Assembly (NCBI RefSeq): GCF_000427405.1
Contig: NZ_KE386492.1
Span: 171,690 to 235,689, forward strand
Source: Flectobacillus major DSM 103
Lineage (GTDB): Bacteria > Bacteroidota > Bacteroidia > Cytophagales > Spirosomataceae
DNA length: 64,000 nt
Reading direction: 5' to 3'
Shown here in pieces: positions 36,101 to 44,057 of the stretch. Each line of letters begins with the position of its first letter. Positions within the stretch are counted from its first letter, which is position 1. The position numbers and the translations under genes were made by a program. Below the pieces are notes generated by a model. That model saw only the letters and a program-made list of their open reading frames with translations, was not told the DNA's origin and did not search any database.

Positions 36101-37296
36101 TCAGATTCGGTGTTTCTGTGGTTGGCTCACCCAATGCCAATGCCCGATGGGTAGACAAGCAATTGCAGGATAACTATATCGAAATAAAAGTACAAGATTG
36201 GGGAGTTGGCATGAACTCCGATGAGCTTAATAAGATTTTTGACCCTTATTATCAGGCTTCGCACACCGATACCATGCGTATGTTGGGTACGGGGATAGGG
36301 CTGTCGCTAGCACAAAACTTTGTTGAGGCACATCATGGTCAAATTACTGTAGACAGCAGCTTGGGTATAGGTACAACTTTTACAGTAAAATTACCATTTG
36401 GGAAAGCTCATTTGAGTGCTAGCCAAATAGGAGAGCCTTTGCAGGAAAGCAATTTTACGTCTATGAATACACCCAAAAGCCCTTCTTTGGCAAAACCCGA
36501 ATGGCTCAAAACAGATTTTATGATACCTCCAACAACCCGTATTTTACTGGTAGAAGATAATACCGAGCTACGGCAGTATCTACAGCAGTTGTTTGAGCCA
36601 TATTGTGAAGTGTTTTTGGCTGTTGATGGTATTGAGGGCTGGGAAAAAACCCTAGAGGCGATACCCGACCTGATCGTTAGCGATGTAATGATGCCCAACA
36701 GCGATGGGCTATCGCTATGTAAAAAGGTAAAAGATAATCCTAAAACTACGCATATTCCTGTGGTGTTACTAACGGCAAGAGCAGCGGTTATGCACGAATT
36801 GGAAGGCTTAGAAACAGGTGCAGACGAATATATGGCTAAGCCCTTTAATCCTAAGATTTTACTGACCAAGGTTTTTTCGATGTTGCAAAGTAGATTGTTG
36901 TTGAGAGAATATTACCAACGACAGCTTTTATTAGAGCCAAGTTTGGTTATGATTCCAGACGAAACCAAAGTATTTTTACAAAAAGCCATGACTATCGTTG
37001 AGGATAATCTTGGTAATTCTGATTTTAATGTACAAGTTTTGGTACGAGAAATGGCCATGAGCCAATCGGCTTTTTATCGACAAATCAAGGCTATTACAGG
37101 GCAGTCGGTTGTAGAATTTATTAGGGATATACGCCTAAAAAGAGCAGCTCAATTATTAACTACAAGTAATTTTAGGGTTTCCGAAATTGCTACAATGGTT
37201 GGTATTGATGATATTAAGTATTTCAGAAAAATGTTTCAAAGTATTTATAAACTTTCGCCAACAGAATACGCTCGCCAGCACAAAACAGAGCTTTGA
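33106..37296 (+). CDS. Hybrid two-component system (HTCS) regulator of the PUL
   Basis: 1396 residues from ATG at 33106, where a signal peptide begins (MKKYILLICGLCLYAQWGQAQ spans the first 21); a TTG at 33043 gives a leader with no signal and is rejected. Order: two seven-bladed Reg_prop propellers (about 30-700), Y_Y_Y domain (about 710-800), one membrane helix (about 815-838), HisKA with His874 (VSHELRTP), HATPase, receiver with Asp1193 (SDVMMP) and AraC-type HTH (about 1290-1390). It senses an oligosaccharide in the periplasm and binds DNA in the cytoplasm. Probable target sites are at 32738-32759 and 41178-41199. Confidence 0.94.
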   Translation: MKKYILLICGLCLYAQWGQAQSGEDRFRFEHLTVNEGLPHSDAMSVVQDNAGFIWVATNDGVARFDGYEIKRYNLPVNPKNGLTSNRIQSLHKDFRGYLWSGAERAGLSFYDENYDHFININDRTTSTVDKKTLAILRNTSVLNISSDRQGHIFAGTREGVFMLTLNLHNELIDIQQISLGSQKVYTASDLAVDSSGTLWIGTDGKGLWYLEATWIKAGRNIAKIAPMSVDEVSALHFDKKGNLWIGANNRIYWVAAQEFKERHPFDKHPLPQTLEGIECIEVDSFGRLWVGTNFGLYFWEAQPNNTNIPVVQEKVSIFLPKDDNPYSINSGRIHQVFEDKNQILWFAASAGGLNKVDLRHKPFHNLQRQFKQNPTLPNNYVNALHKDFQHNWLWIGTRNGFSRYDFTTKTYKNYLNREALGDATGIDVASFCQTTSGSLWVGTRYNGLIRLQNNQITTFKQLNPQLSLFSTSIESIVEDNDGSIWLATFELGLIHLDKNGKFLAQFSLDDNQLPSRQFTYLLYEKEKGILWASTRDIGVLKIQIMPQKLHVLEQFSYKKNDKNSLSVNCAWPLLKDTEGAIWVGTIGGGLNRIIPMASGKYRVQRYQTPEMNVETLLSDEKGNLWIGGSGLSRFTPKNKQWLHYNVADGIQSNSFKVGAACKATDGTLFMGGIKGVTYFRPSQILPNQYAPKVWLTNLRIFNKVVHVGEKINNRVLLNKPMSKTHQVTIHADENDFSIEFVGLNYSNPNKNTYAYRLVGYNDNWIYPAAGQRTASFSNLAAGQYYFSVKVDNGEGRWSEQPATLQITILPPWYYTWWAYLLYLSLIAIGLLIYRKITLSQQELRNTLALEKFKTEKEKEVTDIKLRFFTNVSHELRTPLTLIMGPLEDLVSTQGNNHNKLILMHQQTKKLLDLVNQLLEFRKVEAGHISLHASEGNIIHFLTEIFLIFQLKAEEYQFDYAITIPNEPVTMFFDWSKLEIVLTNLLSNAFKYTPHGGKIRFGVSVVGSPNANARWVDKQLQDNYIEIKVQDWGVGMNSDELNKIFDPYYQASHTDTMRMLGTGIGLSLAQNFVEAHHGQITVDSSLGIGTTFTVKLPFGKAHLSASQIGEPLQESNFTSMNTPKSPSLAKPEWLKTDFMIPPTTRILLVEDNTELRQYLQQLFEPYCEVFLAVDGIEGWEKTLEAIPDLIVSDVMMPNSDGLSLCKKVKDNPKTTHIPVVLLTARAAVMHELEGLETGADEYMAKPFNPKILLTKVFSMLQSRLLLREYYQRQLLLEPSLVMIPDETKVFLQKAMTIVEDNLGNSDFNVQVLVREMAMSQSAFYRQIKAITGQSVVEFIRDIRLKRAAQLLTTSNFRVSEIATMVGIDDIKYFRKMFQSIYKLSPTEYARQHKTEL

Positions 37297-37297
37297 T

Positions 37298-37321
37298 ACT
37301 AAGTTTGGAATGACTCATGTT
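37298..37321. repeat. Dispersed repeat copy B (partial) between convergent genes
   Basis: 24 bases matching 4017-4040 at 22 positions (ACTAAGTTTGGAATGACTC...). It fills the gap of 33 bases between the convergent genes ending at 37296 and 37330. Confidence 0.5.
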
Positions 37322-37329
37322 ACCTATCA

Positions 37330-38544
37330 TTATTTTTGTAATGCTTGATAGCGTTTCATTGCTTCTAAAAAATAGTAGTCGGCATAGGTAAGAGGCACAT
37401 CTATCTCTGTTTTTTCGGGAATATGTCCTACACAATGTTCAATCAAAAAGCCTCCATTAGTGCCTATTTTGGCTTTGTAGGGTGGTTTTGATAGTGCAAA
37501 AAGCATCTCTTCGGCATTACTGATGTATTCCTTTTTTAGGGAATTATTGACGTAAGTACTCAATTCTAATAAAGCCGAAGCCATTACAGCAGCGGCAGAG
37601 GCATCACGAAGGGCATCGGGAATATTAGGGGCATTAAAATCCCAATAAGGTATTTTGTTGGTAGGAAGATTAGGGTGTTTAAGAATAAACCGAGCGATAT
37701 TTTTGGCCTGTTCCAAATACATAGGGTTTTGGGTAGCACGATACATTACAGTATAGCCATATAACCCCCAAGCTTGCCCTCTTGCCCATGCCGATTCGTT
37801 GGCATAGCCTTGAGCAGTTCTTTTCTGCTGAACGTCGCCTGTTTGAGCATTATAATTAATGACATGATACGAGCTAAAATCTGAACGAAAATGATGCTTC
37901 ATTGTGGTATTGGCATGGGTAACGGCTATGTTGTAGTAGCTAGAGTCGCCTGTGGCTTGTGTTGCCCAGAAAAGAAGCTCTAAGTTCATCATATTGTCGA
38001 TAATCACAAGGTAATCATTATTATGAGAATCCCATGATTTGATACAACCCACTGTCGGGTTAAAGCGAGAGGCTAGCGATTTGGCACTTTGTATCAAAAT
38101 ATCTTTATGGGTTGGCTTCGGGGCTATATCTTTTGCGTTTCCAAAGCTACAAAACATCATAAAACCAAGGTCATGAGTTGTGGTATTGAATTTTTCTTTT
38201 TCTAGTATATTCAATATACGGTTGGCTTCCTTCAATAAAACAGAGTCTTGGGTTTGTTGATAAATATATAGTAGCGAACCTGGGTAGAAGCCACTGCACC
38301 ACCATTCTGAGCCACTAAATTGGTACTGTCCTGTTGTTGGGAAATAGGTTTTCGGGAATTTATCTTGGGGCAAATGATTCATCAATACTTTGTATTGTTG
38401 GGCGGCATCAATAAAATTCTGGTCGATAATTTTTAATAAGGCCTTTCTACTTGGGTGCGTTGAGGGGTTTTGACCAAACAACGTAAAAGTTGTTACAAAA
38501 AAGCAAACTGTAACAAGATAGAGATAAGAAAAATGTTTTTTCAT
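37330..38544 (-). CDS. GH88 unsaturated glucuronyl hydrolase
   Basis: 404 residues with a signal peptide (about 1-24, ending LFGQ). The (alpha/alpha)6-barrel pattern of GH88 is clear: HDLGFMMFCSFGNA (about residues 129-142), RGQAWGLYGY (about 250-259) and DASAAAVMASALLEL (about 320-334). These enzymes remove a 4,5-unsaturated uronic acid from lyase-made oligosaccharides in the periplasm. It is the last gene of the GH43-BNR_4-GH88 set. It implies that a polysaccharide lyase acts on the same glycan; the BNR_4 neighbour is the only candidate here. Confidence 0.88.
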   Translation of the reverse strand: MKKHFSYLYLVTVCFFVTTFTLFGQNPSTHPSRKALLKIIDQNFIDAAQQYKVLMNHLPQDKFPKTYFPTTGQYQFSGSEWWCSGFYPGSLLYIYQQTQDSVLLKEANRILNILEKEKFNTTTHDLGFMMFCSFGNAKDIAPKPTHKDILIQSAKSLASRFNPTVGCIKSWDSHNNDYLVIIDNMMNLELLFWATQATGDSSYYNIAVTHANTTMKHHFRSDFSSYHVINYNAQTGDVQQKRTAQGYANESAWARGQAWGLYGYTVMYRATQNPMYLEQAKNIARFILKHPNLPTNKIPYWDFNAPNIPDALRDASAAAVMASALLELSTYVNNSLKKEYISNAEEMLFALSKPPYKAKIGTNGGFLIEHCVGHIPEKTEIDVPLTYADYYFLEAMKRYQALQK

Positions 38545-38584
38545 GAAAAATGTATCTATAAATCAATGTATTACCTACAAGTAT

Positions 38585-39916
38585 TTATTTTATGTTCTTT
38601 TTAACTTGATTTAATTCAAAAACTTCTACCATTTGGGCAGGAATATCGGCTTTACCTTCTCCGTCGGCTTGCTCTACTCGTTGTACAAAAAGGTGTAAAG
38701 CACCTTTTTCCTTCCAAAGCTCGGTGTCGTAGGTAGGCTCCCACGAACCAACGTAGGCTGGGTCAATATCTTGGATTTTCCATTGATTTTTGATGAGATT
38801 GTTGCAAGCCGCTACCGATACTTTGTTGCCACGTTCGGCATCTCTAAAAATCAATAAGGCCGACAAAGTATTGTTGGGGGAAGGCCAAGCTATAATTTGT
38901 GGGCGTGCAATAGGGATGCGTTTTGTACCCATGCCCCCAAGGCTAAAGGGTGTTTTACGAAAACCTAAGTTTTTGATTTGCCATTTTTTGCTATCCAAAT
39001 AAATTAAATGGTATTGTGGCACCGTACTATTGGCTTCACGATAATAGGTAGCAATATAAGGATTGCCATTGGCATCGGCTACCATAGAGGTTTGATTGAT
39101 AAGCTCACTTTTTTCTGGAATTTTGGCAGCATATTCAGCATTTTGTGCAGTAATAGGTAACTGATATCTTTTGCCTTGCGAGGTTTGCCACGTTTTGCCG
39201 CCATCTTTTGAGCAAGCATATCCCATATCGTGGTTACTGGCAACATCGGCACTTTCACGCCAAACCCATGACAAATGAATAGTACCCTTGGTATCTAAAC
39301 AGGCTTGCCAATAGGCATTTCGCTCGCCTTCGCCATCAATCAGGTTTTGCTGAATAGTTGTCCATTTTTTGGTACGAATATCATAGCTATTCATAACCAA
39401 ATTGCCTTGCCCCGAAGCTCCGTTTCGATAGAAAAACAACAAATTTCCATTGGGTAAGCGATAAAACTCTGGATAACTTAGTTTCTGCTCGTTTTGTCCC
39501 GTCATGATTTGTTTATCTCCCATTTCGAGCGACAAAGGCTTGGTACTGATAGCATATCTGAGTGGGTTGTTGTGGTGATCCCAAGCCAGATGTACATACC
39601 CGAGGCCATCAATCATCATACTAATAGTATTATGAGCATCGCTAACATTGCCTTTAAAGTTGGTTGTTTTTAATTCCCAGTGTTTATCTGTGATCTTACG
39701 TTTGCCCAACACTACATATCCGTTCATATTATAATAGGTCACAAACTGATACTCTTTGTAGGTAACCAAAGCGTTTTTACGAAAAATAACGGCATTAACC
39801 GAATTGTTAGCCCAGCCTTTTGCAACTTCCGTTTTGTGGGTAGTAAGGTTTTGTGCTGAAATATGATAAACAGCCAAACACCAACAGGCTATCACAGATA
39901 ATAAATTCACTTTCAT
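38585..39916 (-). CDS. Secreted BNR_4 beta-propeller protein (lyase or glycosidase)
   Basis: 443 residues from ATG at 39916, where a signal peptide begins (MKVNLLSVIACWCLAV); an upstream ATG at 39952 would place 12 odd residues in front. The whole chain is a BNR repeat family 4 propeller (GYVHLAWDHHNNPLRYA, FRNGASGQG-like and LSWVWRESADVASNHDMGYACS segments). That fold includes ulvan lyases PL24 and PL25 and the rhamnosidase-type GH145, all acting near rhamnose-glucuronate linkages. Which activity applies is open. It lies between GH88 and GH43-like genes in one direction. Confidence 0.82.
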   Translation of the reverse strand: MKVNLLSVIACWCLAVYHISAQNLTTHKTEVAKGWANNSVNAVIFRKNALVTYKEYQFVTYYNMNGYVVLGKRKITDKHWELKTTNFKGNVSDAHNTISMMIDGLGYVHLAWDHHNNPLRYAISTKPLSLEMGDKQIMTGQNEQKLSYPEFYRLPNGNLLFFYRNGASGQGNLVMNSYDIRTKKWTTIQQNLIDGEGERNAYWQACLDTKGTIHLSWVWRESADVASNHDMGYACSKDGGKTWQTSQGKRYQLPITAQNAEYAAKIPEKSELINQTSMVADANGNPYIATYYREANSTVPQYHLIYLDSKKWQIKNLGFRKTPFSLGGMGTKRIPIARPQIIAWPSPNNTLSALLIFRDAERGNKVSVAACNNLIKNQWKIQDIDPAYVGSWEPTYDTELWKEKGALHLFVQRVEQADGEGKADIPAQMVEVFELNQVKKNIK

Positions 39917-40034
39917 GAGATAAAACGGGTTTACAATGTGTATACTAAGCAATTAAGTAATCGTATAAAAAAATCGGCTTTGCTATGGGTAGTATACTCT
40001 GTAGCTAGATGAACGATTACTTTGGAAGAGCAAT

Positions 40035-41030
40035 TTATGGGTTATAGCTGCTTAATTGCCACTGTTCTTGCCATTTGATTACTGGCTGATTATTTTCAAA
40101 TTCAATGGGTAGCCATAAATATCGGCTATCTTTCAAATCTTTAGGATTCCATTTGTCGGCCATAAAGATAAAGGCATTTTTTTTATCTTTCAATGGTAAA
40201 ATATAAGTTGACTGCCCGCCAAAGGTTTTATTAGCCAGAGGGCCTTGCATGGGGTCGTCGAGCAATTTCCAAGGGCCAAACAACGACGAAGCAACGTGCA
40301 AACTGGCTTGGTTGGGCTCCCAACCTGTACAACCACTTGTAATGAGGTAATACAAATGGTTTTTCTTGAAAATGGCAGGAGCTTCACGATGATTGCTAAA
40401 TAGTAGGCTATCTTGTTGGGTGGCATCCAGATAATCGTCGGTAAGCTTGACGATGCGTAAATCATAGTTTTCACGAGCCGAGTAAATATGATAAGCCGAG
40501 CCGTCATCGTCGAGATACAGGGTCATGTCTCTGGACATATTGCCGTTGGGACGAAAACTTTTGAGGTAGCGAAAAGGCCCCGTAGGAGTGTCGCTGATAG
40601 CAATGCCCGCACGAGCAGCCTTGTAGCCTTGATTGGGTAGTTCTAAATGAAACCACATTACATATTTTTTGGTCTTGGTATTATAAATCACTTTGGGGCG
40701 TTCGATAAGCCCACCTACTGCAATTTCGCTATTGGGATCATTGGATTTTGGCAGAGCCAAGCCTTCGTTTTTCCAATGGTACAAATCCTTGGACGAATAC
40801 ACACTTACGCCTTCCGATGCCGAAGTACCTCGTTTTTCACCATACCAAAAGTACGTTTTATTGACAAGTAACAAACCGCCCCCATGAGCATTGATTACTT
40901 CATGATTGGTATCGTACCAAAGTGCTCCTGTATTAAATTGGGGTGGTTGTTTAGGGCTTTGTTTTTGTGTTTGACAGCCCGATAGCATAGCGATAGTACC
41001 AAGTATTACGCTAGTAAATAAAAATCTCAT
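40035..41030 (-). CDS. GH43-like lipoprotein (exo-beta-1,3-galactanase type)
   Basis: 331 residues. Signal peptide with lipobox LSGC (Cys19), so a lipid-anchored protein. The five-bladed propeller of GH43 is visible, starting INAHGGGLLLVNKTYFWYGEKRG, with SRDMTLYLDDDGSAYHIYSA (Asp-rich centre) and SGCTGWEPNQASLHVASS later. The AHGGG...YYWYGE-like start is typical of the galactan-1,3-beta-galactosidase subgroup (GH43_24). This suggests action on a beta-1,3-galactan backbone such as in arabinogalactan proteins; the subgroup is inferred. It heads the operon behind the promoter at 41141-41148. Confidence 0.82.
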   Translation of the reverse strand: MRFLFTSVILGTIAMLSGCQTQKQSPKQPPQFNTGALWYDTNHEVINAHGGGLLLVNKTYFWYGEKRGTSASEGVSVYSSKDLYHWKNEGLALPKSNDPNSEIAVGGLIERPKVIYNTKTKKYVMWFHLELPNQGYKAARAGIAISDTPTGPFRYLKSFRPNGNMSRDMTLYLDDDGSAYHIYSARENYDLRIVKLTDDYLDATQQDSLLFSNHREAPAIFKKNHLYYLITSGCTGWEPNQASLHVASSLFGPWKLLDDPMQGPLANKTFGGQSTYILPLKDKKNAFIFMADKWNPKDLKDSRYLWLPIEFENNQPVIKWQEQWQLSSYNP

Positions 41031-41140
41031 ACGTTTGTTTAGGGTTACAATTATACAAATAGATAGAGGCTTGCTATAAATAAAGCTTAATACTCATGAT
41101 TCTACTGGAATAATTATGGATATAAAATAGTTGAATTGTA

Positions 41141-41148
41141 CAAAATTA
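41141..41148 (-). promoter_or_regulatory. -7 element of the GH43 operon
   Basis: The minus strand reads TAATTTTG (TAnnTTTG). No -33 element is visible, as at susC. Confidence 0.45.
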
Positions 41149-41177
41149 TGCTTTGTTATTTATACAGATAGGGTCTT

Positions 41178-41199
41178 TTTCGTCAAAAATAAGGGGATA
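41178..41199 (-). promoter_or_regulatory. PUL activator site, copy 2
   Basis: The plus strand reads TTTCGTCAAAAA, TAA, GGGGATA, matching the susC site at 32738-32759 except for one extra base in the A/T run. Placement relative to the -7 box is the same as at susC. Confidence 0.55.
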
Positions 41200-41257
41200 A
41201 ATTAGTCTGCAGGGTTTATAATATAAATCAGATATTGTTTGTTGGAAAAGAATGGAA

Positions 41258-41291
41258 CAAAAAAAGAGCCCTCATACCAATGAGAGCTCTT
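41258..41291 (-). terminator. Terminator of the phytase operon
   Basis: On the minus strand AAGAGCTCTCAT pairs with ATGAGGGCTCTT (one mismatch, loop of 4), followed by a run of T. It lies about 105 bases after the phytase stop. Confidence 0.8.
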
Positions 41292-41394
41292 GGATATAAT
41301 ATTAGTTAGGTATGTCCTGACACCAATCAAATTTCAAAAATAGTAATAGGTATACAAAACATACTCAAGTTTCTGCCACAAATTCTATGCCGTC

Positions 41395-42465
41395 TTATTT
41401 GATAGATTGCAGTTCTTTGCCTGCAATATCTTCCCAGCGGTAGAAATGAAAAGTTTTATCGTCGCTCATTACTACAAATAGTCCTTTTTTGAAAGTTTTG
41501 TTAAAAGGAATTGCTATTGTTTCAGAGCCATCGCTGTGCGATGCTTTTACGGTTACGACTTTCAATAATTGATGTTCGTGAGGGTTTGATACACTACCTT
41601 CTCTGCTAAAAATATGAAATTTATTTGCTCCTTGATCCGACACAAGGATATAACCCGTAGTAGAGGAAAGTTGATAAATCGAAATACCTTCGTGGTCTTC
41701 GGTAAAGCCTTGTGTAGCAAAAAGTGCCAACTGCTGGTTTCCTTTATTGGGGTCGGCGTAGTATTTACGAACGCCAACACCTTCGTCTGAATAATAGATA
41801 TACCCCAAGGCATCGTCGACGGCAATAGATTCAATTTCTTTTTTGCCACTATACTCACCAAATTTACGAACTAAAGTGGCTTGTATTTGGCCTTTGCCAT
41901 TGTCGGCCAAAAGGTATTGCCACAAATAGCCACCTGTAGTGGGGCCATTTTTACGACCTACAATGGCATAGATTTTACCTTCAGGGTTTTTGTAAAGGGC
42001 TATGCCCATCAAATCCCTAAACTCAAGCCCTTCTTCTCCTTCAAAAACTGGAATACCTCCATTGTCGATAGGCTTCATTTCTGGCAAAGCAAATATACGG
42101 AGTTTGTGGGTGATGCGTTCTGTTGTAACGGCAATATCGGTAGGCTTGCCGTTGAGCTTTAGCCCATATTCAATATCTACGTTATTGGGACGTTTTAGGT
42201 TACGTACAACTTTATTGGCAATAATTTTCCCTTTTAAATCAAAAACATACAAGGCTCCATCTTGGTTTTTGTCGGTGCCTAATATCAAACTTTTGTTGGG
42301 GTTTTGGGGGTTTACCCAAATAGCAGGGTCGTCGCTGTCGTGTTTGAGGGTATCTGTCACAAAAACGGGTTGAATAACGGTATTGGCAGACGAAGGAATT
42401 TGTGCTTTGCAGGCTTGTGAAACGACAAATATCATCAGAAAGATACTTGCTTGGAGTTTGGTCAT
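41395..42465 (-). CDS. Beta-propeller phytase
   Basis: 356 residues with a signal peptide (about 1-22). The six-bladed beta-propeller phytase pattern is complete: HDSDDPAIWVNP (residues about 42-53), RPNNVDIEYG, EESIAVDD-type EIESIAVDDALGYIYYSDEG and HEGISIY. These calcium-dependent enzymes release phosphate from phytate in the periplasm or outside the cell. It is preceded by a beta-helix lipoprotein and a TonB receptor in the same direction, a grouping found in phytate-uptake loci. The promoter may lie in 42466-42765, after a hairpin terminator. Confidence 0.92.
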   Translation of the reverse strand: MTKLQASIFLMIFVVSQACKAQIPSSANTVIQPVFVTDTLKHDSDDPAIWVNPQNPNKSLILGTDKNQDGALYVFDLKGKIIANKVVRNLKRPNNVDIEYGLKLNGKPTDIAVTTERITHKLRIFALPEMKPIDNGGIPVFEGEEGLEFRDLMGIALYKNPEGKIYAIVGRKNGPTTGGYLWQYLLADNGKGQIQATLVRKFGEYSGKKEIESIAVDDALGYIYYSDEGVGVRKYYADPNKGNQQLALFATQGFTEDHEGISIYQLSSTTGYILVSDQGANKFHIFSREGSVSNPHEHQLLKVVTVKASHSDGSETIAIPFNKTFKKGLFVVMSDDKTFHFYRWEDIAGKELQSIK

Positions 42466-42588
42466 AAGAAATAGTGATTTGATATGTTATGGAATAAGTA
42501 GTTCATGTATTGAAAAATCAATAGTGTGTCTATCGTTTGGTGAATGGGTAGTACCCAATAATCAGTAATAGCAAAATCCTTTTCGGAT

Positions 42589-42630
42589 ATTTCTATTAGC
42601 TTGCATATTCATTGGCAAGCTAACAGAAAT
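42589..42630. terminator. Hairpin between beta-helix lipoprotein and phytase genes
   Basis: ATTTCTATTAGCTTGC (42589-42604) pairs with its complement (42615-42630) with one G-T type mismatch. It may end or attenuate the upstream transcript. The rest of 42466-42765 shows no gene. Confidence 0.5.
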
Positions 42631-42765
42631 ATACCAATTGGTGAATACATGCTTGACGATTGGCAAAAATTCAAAATATGGCTAGATGTTTATTTAGAAT
42701 AGAATCTATTTCAAGCATAATAAACAGTTTTGGGTTGAAATATCATTCTTTAGCAAAATAGGCTA

Positions 42766-44031
42766 TTATTTTGTACCAAAAGCCCCAATATAGTTGGCAG
42801 GCTCGGGCGAAGTATAGGTTTTGCCATTGGCCAATAAACCATTTTTAAAATGTCTGGTAAATTCGGTAGTACCTTTGCCCAAAGCTGGCGAACCTGTTTG
42901 TAAATGGAAATCCCAATTGGTATCGAAATTAGGACTCATTTTATCGGTAGCCACAGGGTAATTCACAAATTTAGGGTCATTGTCTCCTGCTTTTTTACCA
43001 ATAATATCGTTTGTACCTGCAATAATTTCACTGTTTGGCTGAAACTGATCAACGCCATCTTGTGTGTAGCTGTAATAAAGCGTATTTTTAAAGACCGACG
43101 TTTTGGTATCTTCTGGTTTTTTTACATCTCTTTTTATGCCGAATCTACAATTGGCCAATAGGTTGTTGTACATTTCACTATGCACACTTGCCTCTACCCA
43201 AATAGACCCACCTTTTACCGAAGGTCGTCTCCAGCCATTGTTTAGCAAAGTATTGTTATAGGCTACTATATATGCTTGTGGGGTTCTATCGCCTGCATTA
43301 GACAATTTCAAGCCGTTGGTATTGGTGCTATAAATAAGGTTGTAAGCAATATCGGCCAAGCAGCCTGATTTAATATTGATAGCCTCGCCACCTGTAACGC
43401 CAGTAGTATAGAATTTATTATTGCTAAAAATGATACTACCACCTTCCAAGTACGTACAGTCTTCGTTGAAATTACGGATAGTACTATTTACAACAATCAA
43501 CTTGCCTGCCACATTCGAGAACCAGATGGCTGGTACGTTTTCGCCACTGAGGGCTTTGTACAAACCTAATTTAACAGATGTTGAAGCCTCGGTAGTGGTA
43601 TTGCCTCCATATTCCAGAATTACGTTGTCGAGTACCAACTCTGTGCAAGATTTGCTGGCCAAAATACCACCCCATAATTTACCAAATTTATACTTTTCGG
43701 TGCGGGCTGCTTCTGGAACTGTGATTTTTACAGGACTTGTGCTTGTGCCTGTTGCATAGAGGTTGCCATTTACCACAAATTCGGGCTTGGCGGTGGTATC
43801 CATCAATACAGTAACGCCTTCTTCGATAGTAAGGCTTTTGCCCGCAGGAATTAAAATATCGCCTTTTACCTGAATAATGCTACCTTTTTTCCATGTTCCC
43901 GATACTTCACCCGTTACAGATTGTTCTTCGGGTTTTGGAACAACGGTTTCGCTAGAGTTATCGTTTTTTGTACAGCTTGTGCATAGCGATGCCAGCAACA
44001 AGACACTTGCTAAAATGCTTGAAGTTTTCAT
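42766..44031 (-). CDS. Right-handed beta-helix lipoprotein
   Basis: 421 residues. A signal with a cysteine at about residue 20 (CTSCTKNDNSSE) suggests lipid anchoring. The rest shows spaced Asn/Gly-rich turns and short strands typical of right-handed parallel beta-helix proteins (NGNLYATGTSTSPVKITVPE, NKFYTTGVTGGEAINIKSG). Such lipoproteins may bind a ligand at the surface. It lies between the TonB receptor and phytase genes, 26 bases after the receptor. No catalytic motif was recognised. Confidence 0.8.
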   Translation of the reverse strand: MKTSSILASVLLLASLCTSCTKNDNSSETVVPKPEEQSVTGEVSGTWKKGSIIQVKGDILIPAGKSLTIEEGVTVLMDTTAKPEFVVNGNLYATGTSTSPVKITVPEAARTEKYKFGKLWGGILASKSCTELVLDNVILEYGGNTTTEASTSVKLGLYKALSGENVPAIWFSNVAGKLIVVNSTIRNFNEDCTYLEGGSIIFSNNKFYTTGVTGGEAINIKSGCLADIAYNLIYSTNTNGLKLSNAGDRTPQAYIVAYNNTLLNNGWRRPSVKGGSIWVEASVHSEMYNNLLANCRFGIKRDVKKPEDTKTSVFKNTLYYSYTQDGVDQFQPNSEIIAGTNDIIGKKAGDNDPKFVNYPVATDKMSPNFDTNWDFHLQTGSPALGKGTTEFTRHFKNGLLANGKTYTSPEPANYIGAFGTK

Positions 44032-44057
44032 AATGATTTGATAATGAATTAATTGAA

